Shown here one piece after another: positions 8,962-15,164 of a stretch of DNA of 23,136 nucleotides. Each line of letters starts with the position of its first letter. Within the stretch, counting starts at the first letter, position 1. A program made the translations under genes and the position numbers. The DNA is taken from positions 1-23,136 of the forward strand of contig JALSPL010000550.1 of NCBI GenBank assembly GCA_026985975.1. The letters are read 5' to 3'. The notes under the pieces are model-generated. The model saw only the letters and a list, made by a program, of their open reading frames with translations, was not told where the DNA came from and did not search any database. The stretch is from Anaerolineae bacterium. Its GTDB lineage: Bacteria; Chloroflexota; Anaerolineae; J102.

Positions 8962-8985
8962 TTTGTTCTCTGGCCAGAAAACAAG
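8962..8985. promoter_or_regulatory. Imperfect palindrome upstream of the octaheme gene, candidate operator
   Basis: TTTGTTCTCTGG (8962-8973) is the near-perfect reverse complement of the adjoining CCAGAAAACAAG (8974-8985): 10 of 12 positions match with no spacer. It lies about 115 nt upstream of the octaheme cytochrome start and 60 nt downstream of the ArsR-like gene. There is no U-run on the minus strand, so an operator is more likely than a terminator. Which protein binds it is unknown. Confidence 0.45.
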
Positions 8986-9043
8986 CAAGATAAGTCGTGG
9001 TTAGATGAATTGATGACTGAAAGAATGTAATGGTGATCGGCGT

Positions 9044-9385
9044 TCAGCTCACCTCCTGCGTTTCTTGAGAAAGTAATTGAGAGTGGATGACGATGCGTTC
9101 ATTTAGCACTTCACGCAGGAGCTCCAGCGCCTGGATGACGCGAGCGTCTCTCAACTCATACTGCACTTCCCGTCCCTGCCGTTCAAACTTTACCAGCCCG
9201 CTGTTGCGCAGGATGCGCAGATGTCGCGAAACGGTGGATTGGGGCAGGTGCAGGCGGGCGGTCAGTCCCGTCACATTGCTGGGACGTTCCGAAAGGGCGT
9301 AGAGGATGGCGATGCGGTTCGGATCGGATATCCCGGAGCATAGCTCGGCGTGCATTCTGGCTATTTCCGCTCGTTGGGGTATCAT
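9044..9385 (-). CDS. ArsR/SmtB-family transcriptional regulator
   Basis: A 113-residue winged-helix protein. The helix-turn-helix is at about 38-64 (TGLTARLHLPQSTVSRHLRIL) and the wing at about 65-78 (KFERQGREVQYEL). The N-terminal ELCSGISDPNR segment is typical of the family and carries the only cysteine, C16. The two-cysteine sulfide/polysulfide sensors of the SqrR/BigR type are therefore not matched, and there is no metal-binding CXC. The start at 9385 has AAGGAGC about 8 nt upstream. It is the first gene in the direction of the cytochrome/sulfur-transport block, 196 nt ahead of it, so it probably controls that block; the inducer is unknown. An inverted repeat lies at its likely promoter. 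Confidence 0.88.
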   Translation of the reverse strand: MIPQRAEIARMHAELCSGISDPNRIAILYALSERPSNVTGLTARLHLPQSTVSRHLRILRNSGLVKFERQGREVQYELRDARVIQALELLREVLNERIVIHSQLLSQETQEVS

Positions 9386-9444
9386 CAGAAGAAGCTCCTT
9401 GGATGGGCGTTATATGCGGAGATGCGGATATGTGCATTCACTGT

Positions 9445-9488
9445 ATTTTAATCTTTTTCATCTTGCGCCCATATGACCGAGATCATAT
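9445..9488 (-). promoter_or_regulatory. Candidate ArsR promoter with overlapping inverted repeat
   Basis: ATATGA (9471-9476) and TCATAT (9483-9488) form a perfect 6-6-6 inverted repeat. On the minus strand a TAAAAT (9445-9450) could be a -10 box; its -35 position would fall on the left arm of the repeat. A repeat over the -35 is what an autorepressing ArsR-type regulator would use. The -35 hexamer itself is poor. Confidence 0.4.
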
Positions 9489-9659
9489 TTGGGAAGGTTC
9501 ATCACAATTTCGTCGGGGGGGTAATGCGATGCTGGGGCATGGCGGTGCGAGCGATCTTCATTTGCGTTCCACTTCGCCGCCTGATTCGTCATTTAGCCGA
9601 AATGCGTGTATGATTGATGGGTGTGGAAAAATGGATCGCCTGAAAAAAGCTTTGTCTCA

Positions 9660-9682
9660 CGCAAAGTCGCAAGGACGCAAAG
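9660..9682 (+). repeat. Short intergenic CGCAARG repeat, three units
   Basis: CGCAAAG, CGCAAGG and CGCAAAG follow each other at 8-nt spacing. A related pair (CTTCGCG, CTTTGCG, inverted, same 8-nt phase) is at 22336-22350 upstream of the NTPase gene. It resembles a dispersed non-coding repeat; its function is unknown. Confidence 0.55.
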
Positions 9683-9834
9683 GAAAATATCAGGGTTTCG
9701 CCAAGAAAATATGGCTGAAACCCCATCATTTTCGCTGTTTCCTCGACTGCCGTTGCTGATTCCGGCCTTTTTTCAGGGGAGCCAAAAATCAAAGCAACAC
9801 CATCAAAAACCTCAAAAATAAAAGGAGTTCAAAA

Positions 9835-11130
9835 ATGATTAGCATTGAAATTCTCGATATCCGCGCCCGCGAGATCCTCGATTCCCGCGGCAATCCCACC
9901 GTCGAGGTGGAGGCCTTGCTGGATGACGGCTCTTTTGGCCGGGCGGCGGTGCCCTCCGGCGCCTCCACCGGCGTCAACGAGGCCCTGGAGTTGCGCGACG
10001 GCGATGCCAGCCGCTTCATGGGCAAGGGCGTGCTCAAGGCCGTGGCCAATGTGAACGGGCCCATCGCCAACGAGGTCATCGGCATGGACGCGCTGGATCA
10101 GCGGGCGCTGGATCAGGCCATGATCGACCTGGACGGCACGCCCAACAAGGGCAATCTGGGTGCCAACGCCATCCTGGGCGTGAGTCTGGCTGTGGCCAAG
10201 GCCGCGGCGGCCGCCACCTTCCAGCCCCTTTATCGCTATATTGGCGGAGCCAACGCCCACGCCCTGCCCGTGCCCATGATGAACATCATGAACGGCGGCG
10301 CGCATGGCGGCTGGGTCACCGATTTTCAGGAGTATATGGTGATGCCTGTGGGCGCGCCCAGCTTCCACGAGGCCCTGCGCTGGGGCTCCGAGATCTACCA
10401 CAATCTCAAAGCGGTGCTGAAGGATGCGGGATATAGCACCCGCGTGGGCGACGAGGGCGGTTTTTCGCCTGCTTTCAAGCACGGCAACCGCGAGCCCCTG
10501 GATATGATGCTGAAGGCCTTCGACCGGGCCGGCTACAAGGCGGGCGAGGATGTGTTCATCGCCATCGATCCGGCCACTTCCGAGATCTACAAGGATGGCA
10601 AATATCATCTGCGCACCGAGAACAAAGTGCTGAGCAGCGAGGAGATGGTGCGGCTGTGGGAAAGCTGGATCGCTGACTATCCCATCATCTCGCTGGAAGA
10701 TGGCATGTCGGAAACCGACTGGGATGGCTGGGTGATGTTGCATGAGGCCCTGGGCGATAAAGTGCAGCTCATGGGCGATGATCTGCTGGTCACCAATGTC
10801 ACTTATCTGCAGAAGGCCATCGACCTGAACGCGGGCAACAGCATCCTCATCAAGCTGAATCAGATCGGCACGCTGACCGAGACCATCGAGGCCGTGAATA
10901 TGGCCAAGCGCGCCGGTTGGACTGCGGTGGTTTCGCATCGCTCGGGCGAGACCGAGGACACCACCATCGCCGATCTGGCTGTGGCTCTGAACACCGGGCA
11001 GATCAAGACCGGCGCGCCCGCCCGCAGCGATCGCGTAGCCAAGTATAATCAGTTGCTGCGCATCGAGGAGGAGCTGGCTGACAGCGCCCGCTTCCCGGGC
11101 ATGGGCGCTTTTTACAATATCAAAAAGTAG
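9835..11130 (+). CDS. eno: Enolase (phosphopyruvate hydratase)
   Basis: A 431-residue protein of normal family length. It interconverts 2-phosphoglycerate and phosphoenolpyruvate in glycolysis, in the cytosol. Recognised motifs: DSRGNPTVEVE (16-26), SGASTG (41-46), GDEGGFSP (205-212), metal ligands D245, E288 and D315, base K340 (ILIKLNQIGTLTET), the SHRSGETED signature (367-375) and K391. The start has AAAGGAG 8 nt upstream. One oddity: the usual NGG-x-HADN segment reads NGGAHGGWVTD (153-163), so the Asp-Asn after the His are replaced by Gly-Trp. A clear terminator follows, so it is probably monocistronic. Confidence 0.97.
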   Translation: MISIEILDIRAREILDSRGNPTVEVEALLDDGSFGRAAVPSGASTGVNEALELRDGDASRFMGKGVLKAVANVNGPIANEVIGMDALDQRALDQAMIDLDGTPNKGNLGANAILGVSLAVAKAAAAATFQPLYRYIGGANAHALPVPMMNIMNGGAHGGWVTDFQEYMVMPVGAPSFHEALRWGSEIYHNLKAVLKDAGYSTRVGDEGGFSPAFKHGNREPLDMMLKAFDRAGYKAGEDVFIAIDPATSEIYKDGKYHLRTENKVLSSEEMVRLWESWIADYPIISLEDGMSETDWDGWVMLHEALGDKVQLMGDDLLVTNVTYLQKAIDLNAGNSILIKLNQIGTLTETIEAVNMAKRAGWTAVVSHRSGETEDTTIADLAVALNTGQIKTGAPARSDRVAKYNQLLRIEEELADSARFPGMGAFYNIKK

Positions 11131-11150
11131 ATGGCAAAAAAGACTTCTAC

Positions 11151-11186
11151 AAAGGCCCCGTCGGCGAATGCTGGCGGGGCTTTTTT
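11151..11186 (+). terminator. Rho-independent terminator of eno
   Basis: GCCCCG (11155-11160) pairs with CGGGGC (11175-11180), followed at once by TTTTTT. It lies 20 nt after the enolase stop codon. Confidence 0.9.
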
Positions 11187-11237
11187 GTTATGCGGGCGAC
11201 TGGGGAATGTGAAAATGTGGGGTGCAATACGTTTCTG

Positions 11238-11265
11238 TGTGAATCATCCAAAAATTTGGTATAAT
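11238..11265 (+). promoter_or_regulatory. Extended -10 promoter for the permease-USP gene
   Basis: A perfect TATAAT (11260-11265) is preceded by TGG (11257-11259), an extended -10 element. The -35 position holds only a weak TGTGAA-like hexamer (about 11238-11243). It is about 60-80 nt ahead of the possible start codons, between the enolase terminator and the gene. Confidence 0.65.
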
Positions 11266-11325
11266 GCCCCCCGAACGACGCCGTTCATCCTCGCCAATGC
11301 AGTCTGAGGCATCCTTCTTCTCTCA

Positions 11326-13707
11326 ATGCAGTCAAGACCGAATGCCATGGATAACAAACAACAAACATCATCAGAGCGTTTCAAGGTGTCGCTCAGCCGC
11401 AGTCTGGGGCTTTTCGACATCACCATGATCGGGGTGGGGGCCATGATCGGGGCCGGGATTTTCGGCCTGACCGGCATCGCCGCCGGGGAGGCGGGGGCCG
11501 TGGGCCTGCTGGTTGCTTTTTTGCTCAACGGCGCGCTCACCAGTCTCACCGGCCTCACCTACGCCGAGCTGGGCGCGGCCTATCCCCAGGCGGGCGGCGG
11601 CTACGCCTGGGTCAAGGAGGGCCTTTCGCGGGTGTATGGCTTTTATGCCGGATGGGTTTCCTGGTTCTCCCATTCGGTGGCGTGCAGCCTCTACGCGGTC
11701 TTGTTCGGCACCTTTTTCGTGGAGCTGCTGGAGATGGGCGGGGTGCATCTGGGGGCCGAGCCTCTGTGGCTGGGATTATCGGCCGAGGGGTTGGCGATCA
11801 AGTTCTTTGCGGTGCTGGCGGCCCTGACCTTTATCATCATCAATGTGCGGGGCTCATCCGAGACGGGGTTGGTGGGCAATATCATCACCATTTTCAAGAT
11901 CGTCGTGCTGGCGCTGCTGGTTTTCTTTGGCATCAAGGCGATGATGAATATGCCCGACTGGGGCGATCAGTTCCTGCAAATGCCCGGACCTTTCCCGCAT
12001 GGCATTCAGGGGGTGGTGCTGGCCATGGGCCTGACCTTCGTGGCTTTCGAGGGCTATGAGATCATCGCCCAGAGCGGGGAGGAGGTGAAGAACCCGGGCA
12101 GGAATATCCCCCGGGCCATCTTCCTGGCCATCGCCATCGTGGTTGCGATTTATCTGGCGGTGGGGTTTGTGGCGGTGGGCGCGGTGCAGCAGGATACAGG
12201 CCTGCCCAACTGGCTCTATCTGGGCGAGAACGCGGAGCGGGCGATGATCGAAACGGCGCGGGCCATCATGCCCTATGGCGCTCTCATTATGATTCTGGGC
12301 GGGCTGGCCTCCACCACATCGGCGCTGAACGCCACCATCTATTCCAGCAGTCGCGTTTCCTTTGCCATGGGGCGGGATAAGGATCTGCCCTCGGTTTTCG
12401 GGCGCATCCACACCCGCAACAAGACGCCGCATTGGGCCATCTGGCTGAGCGGGCTGCTGATTATGGGCATGGCTGTGCTGCTGCCGGTGGCCGATGTGGC
12501 CTCGGGCGCCTCCATCACCTTTTTGCTGCTGTTCCTGATGGTGAACGTCTCGCTGATCCGGATGCGCAAAACGCATCCCGACCTGCATCGGCCCTTTCTG
12601 GCGCCTTTTGTGCCCTGGTTGCAGTATTTTTCCATCGCCGCCCAGTTGGTGCTGGCAGTGGAGCTCTTCCAACTGAGCCCCATCGCCTGGATCGTGGTGA
12701 TTGTGTGGCTGGCGCTGGGGATTATCGTTTATCGGCGTCTGGGGGCTGCGCAGGAGGCCGCCCGCAATAAGGACGCCATCTTGCTGGAGGAGATGACGGC
12801 TGCCACCGAGTATTCGGTGTTGCTGCCGGTGGCCAATGAGATCATGGCCCGACAGTTGGCCCGCTTCGGCTCGTTGTTCGCCCAGGCCAATCATGGCGAG
12901 CTGTTCGCCTTGCATGTCATCGCCGTGCCGCAGCAGATCGGCATCGCGGATGGCCGCGCTTTTTTGAAGCAGGGTCGGGCGCTGCTGGAGGAAGTGGTGG
13001 CGGTGGGGGAGGCGTATGACGTGCCGGTGCGGATGATGCTGCGGTTGGGGCGGGACATCGGCCAGTCCATCATCGATGTGGCCCGGGAGCGAGAGGTGGA
13101 TCTGATGGTGCTGGGCTGGCCCGGCAACGCCCACACCCGGGAAGAAGCCTTTGGCACCATCATCGACTTGCTGTCCAAAAATCCCCCCTGCGATCTGGCG
13201 GTGGTGCGATTCCGTCACACCGCCTTGCCCCAACGCATTCTGGTTCCTGTCGCCGGCGGCCCCAATTCGCTCATGGCCCTGGAGCTGGCGCTGACCGAGG
13301 CCGACGCCATCGAACTGCGCACGGGCCAGCGTCCCGATGTCGTGGCCCTGAATCTGATGTTCGGGCTGGAGGATGGGCCCGATCAGGCGGAGAAGCTGCA
13401 CACGCGACGCGAAGCGTTGATCCAGGAATTCGATATCGGCGACTGGCCCATCGAGCTGCGGGTGGAACCGGCCCGCACCGGCGTGGTCGAAGATATCCTG
13501 CGCCTGGCCAGCGGTTTCGATGAGATCATCATCGGGGCCTCTGAGGAGGGCTTGCTGGAGCAATCGCTGTTCGGCTCCATTCCCCAACGCATCGCCGAAG
13601 AGGCGGAGGCCACGGTGATGATGGTCAAACGGCACGATGTGGTGAAGTTCGGCGTGCGGCGCTGGCTGCAAACCCGTTTCGGGCGCCCATCCGTCCGGGC
13701 GAATTAG
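11326..13707 (+). CDS. APC-family amino-acid permease fused to two universal stress (UspA) domains
   Basis: A 793-residue protein. Residues about 28-480 are a 12-segment APC-superfamily transporter with the GVGAMIGAGIFGLTG helix-1 motif (36-50). Residues about 495-628 and 638-768 are two UspA-like domains (EYSVLLPV... and RILVPVAGGP...), on the cytoplasmic side. The substrate is probably an amino acid or cation-amine. The Usp domains, which bind nucleotides in related proteins, may gate transport by energy state; that is inference. The start is uncertain: ATG at 11326 or at 11347 (MDNKQQ), neither with a good Shine-Dalgarno; CAATGCAGTC occurs twice just upstream (11295 and 11322). Its end is 14 nt from the convergent subtilase gene, with no terminator visible between. 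Confidence 0.92.
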   Translation: MQSRPNAMDNKQQTSSERFKVSLSRSLGLFDITMIGVGAMIGAGIFGLTGIAAGEAGAVGLLVAFLLNGALTSLTGLTYAELGAAYPQAGGGYAWVKEGLSRVYGFYAGWVSWFSHSVACSLYAVLFGTFFVELLEMGGVHLGAEPLWLGLSAEGLAIKFFAVLAALTFIIINVRGSSETGLVGNIITIFKIVVLALLVFFGIKAMMNMPDWGDQFLQMPGPFPHGIQGVVLAMGLTFVAFEGYEIIAQSGEEVKNPGRNIPRAIFLAIAIVVAIYLAVGFVAVGAVQQDTGLPNWLYLGENAERAMIETARAIMPYGALIMILGGLASTTSALNATIYSSSRVSFAMGRDKDLPSVFGRIHTRNKTPHWAIWLSGLLIMGMAVLLPVADVASGASITFLLLFLMVNVSLIRMRKTHPDLHRPFLAPFVPWLQYFSIAAQLVLAVELFQLSPIAWIVVIVWLALGIIVYRRLGAAQEAARNKDAILLEEMTAATEYSVLLPVANEIMARQLARFGSLFAQANHGELFALHVIAVPQQIGIADGRAFLKQGRALLEEVVAVGEAYDVPVRMMLRLGRDIGQSIIDVAREREVDLMVLGWPGNAHTREEAFGTIIDLLSKNPPCDLAVVRFRHTALPQRILVPVAGGPNSLMALELALTEADAIELRTGQRPDVVALNLMFGLEDGPDQAEKLHTRREALIQEFDIGDWPIELRVEPARTGVVEDILRLASGFDEIIIGASEEGLLEQSLFGSIPQRIAEEAEATVMMVKRHDVVKFGVRRWLQTRFGRPSVRAN

Positions 13708-13721
13708 CCCCTTCCGCAGGC

Positions 13722-15152
13722 TTATGCGACCTTGATCACGCCGTCAGCCGCGGCGCTGGCCAGGATGAGCTCGCGCACCTGGTCGCCGCCGGCGCCGGGC
13801 CCGCCCGCGGCCAGCGCGCCCAGCCGGGCCTGCAAGCGCGCAGCCAGGCCCGCGACCATGGGGGCAGCGAAGGAGGTGCCGATGCCGTAACTGTAGCCGG
13901 TGAAAGCGCCCACATCCAGGCTGATGACCGCATAGGGGCAATCCCCGTCGTGCCAGCGCCCGGCCGGAGACTGGCAGTTTTTGAGACCATTGCCGCCCGG
14001 AGCCATGACATCGCCCTGGTTGGAGAAGCACGCTCGCCGTTTCTTGCTGTCGCAGGCGGCCACAGCCACCACAAACTTCCAGCGGGCGGGAAATTCGGCC
14101 GGGATATCCTCATTCCCGCCATCGTTCTCATTCCCGGCCGCCGCCACCGTGACGATGTTCCGCTCGTAAGCCCGTTGCAGGACGTCTCGCAGCAGATCGG
14201 GCCCGTCCCAGTCCACTGCGCCTTCCTCGTCCGAGCCCTGAAAGCCCAGGCTGAGGTTGATGACCGCCCGCTGGCCCTCGGGCAGGCTGCTCATAAACTG
14301 ATACAGCGCCGTGACAAGGCTAAAGAGCGTGCCCTGGGCTGTATCATCCAGCACGCGGATGAGCTGGATGTCGGCGGCGGGCGCCAGGGCGTGGATGAGT
14401 CCGGCCACGAAAAAGCCGTGGTTGGCCAGTCCGCGGCCGCAGCCGCCGGGCGCGCCGCCGGGGATGGGATGTCGGAGGGTCAGGGTCAGGGGCGCGGGCG
14501 GCATCTCCAGCGAGACGCTGGTGAAGGAGACGGGGAAGGGCGATGTGTCGAAAACGCCCACGACCACATCTTTGCCGTCATCGTCATCACCTGTTGGGGC
14601 GTTGAGAATGCCCCGGGCGTTCACGCCGTCGGGGCCAAAAGCCCACTGCTCTCTGAAGATGCGCTCGGCGCGCCGCCGAATGAAATCTCCCCCGCTGCCG
14701 GACATATCCGTCCAGACGCCGCTTCCCACCGTCCAGGGGCTGCCGCCTGCCGTCCAGGGAGAGCCTCTCCCCGTCCAGGGACTTCCCCCTCCGGTCCAGG
14801 GACTGCCGCCGCCCGTCCAGGGGATGGCGCGAGTGAGATAGTTGCGTTCGATGATGACATCTGCGAAGCCCCGCCGGTGGCTCAGCAGCGCGTCGAGAAG
14901 CTGACTTTCATCGCCTTCCAGCCGATAAAGCCGCAGCTCGCGGGTTTCGGGTTCGGGCGGACGCCCGGTCATCGGGCGTTGCTCCCGGCCGCCGGGCGCG
15001 CTGAGCGTGAAGCTGGCTTGCGTCAGCAAACGCAGCGCTTGCGACAGCCCGGCGTCGGTTTTGGCCAGCATCGCTTCGATGCGGCCGGGGGGCCCTGAGA
15101 GGATGATCTGGTTGGGGATGTAAGGACGATGTCGGGGTGATGGTGCGTCCAT
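13722..15152 (-). CDS. Cytoplasmic subtilisin-like (S8) serine protease with PWTGGGS heptad linker
   Basis: A 476-residue protein with no signal peptide. Residues about 10-105 look like a prodomain (a divergent inhibitor-I9-like alpha/beta pattern). Residues 111-152 are six heptads of the form PWTGGGS. The S8 catalytic domain (about 190-470) has Asp202 (VGVFDTS), His245 (NHGFFVAGLI), oxyanion Asn341 (AAAGNEN) and Ser427 (GTSFAAPMVAG), so it should be active. Six Cys residues are in the catalytic domain. It starts 12 nt after the stop of the TPR-CHAT gene and is almost certainly co-transcribed with it. An intracellular protease paired with a caspase-like protease suggests a proteolytic cascade or mutual processing. 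The substrate is unknown; the linker may be an autoprocessing or recognition site. Confidence 0.9.
   Translation of the reverse strand: MDAPSPRHRPYIPNQIILSGPPGRIEAMLAKTDAGLSQALRLLTQASFTLSAPGGREQRPMTGRPPEPETRELRLYRLEGDESQLLDALLSHRRGFADVIIERNYLTRAIPWTGGGSPWTGGGSPWTGRGSPWTAGGSPWTVGSGVWTDMSGSGGDFIRRRAERIFREQWAFGPDGVNARGILNAPTGDDDDGKDVVVGVFDTSPFPVSFTSVSLEMPPAPLTLTLRHPIPGGAPGGCGRGLANHGFFVAGLIHALAPAADIQLIRVLDDTAQGTLFSLVTALYQFMSSLPEGQRAVINLSLGFQGSDEEGAVDWDGPDLLRDVLQRAYERNIVTVAAAGNENDGGNEDIPAEFPARWKFVVAVAACDSKKRRACFSNQGDVMAPGGNGLKNCQSPAGRWHDGDCPYAVISLDVGAFTGYSYGIGTSFAAPMVAGLAARLQARLGALAAGGPGAGGDQVRELILASAAADGVIKVA
14697..14822 (-). repeat. Tandem 21-bp repeats coding for PWTGGGS heptads
   Basis: Six in-frame 21-bp units give PWTGGGS, PWTGGGS, PWTGRGS, PWTAGGS, PWTVGSG and VWTDMSG (residues 111-152 of the subtilase). 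The degeneration is progressive from the N- to the C-terminal unit. A Trp-Thr in every unit is unusual for a simple flexible linker. Confidence 0.9.
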
Positions 15153-15164
15153 GGCAATTCTCGC

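Larger units (their letters stand above)
9386..9834. other. Intergenic region between the ArsR gene and enolase
   Basis: 449 nt without a convincing gene. It holds the candidate ArsR promoter/operator (9445-9488), a CGCAARG triple repeat (9660-9682), a stem-loop (9693-9723: GGGTTTCGCCA with TGGC-T-GAAACCC) and the enolase ribosome site (AAAGGAG just before 9835). The 118-codon frame at 9403-9759 lacks a ribosome site, spans the repeat and has no recognisable motif. Confidence 0.6.

Noticed and set aside
9693..9723. Terminator upstream of enolase
   Set aside because: The stem (GGGTTTCGCCA with one bulge) is not followed by a U-run on either strand, so it is kept only as a stem-loop.
9403..9759. 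118-codon frame between the ArsR gene and enolase
   Set aside because: No ribosome site, spans the CGCAARG repeat and the stem-loop, and shows no protein motif.
11854..13671. 605-codon antisense frame in the permease-USP gene
   Set aside because: His/Gln/Gly-rich shadow with no domain; the sense frame has clear APC and Usp motifs.
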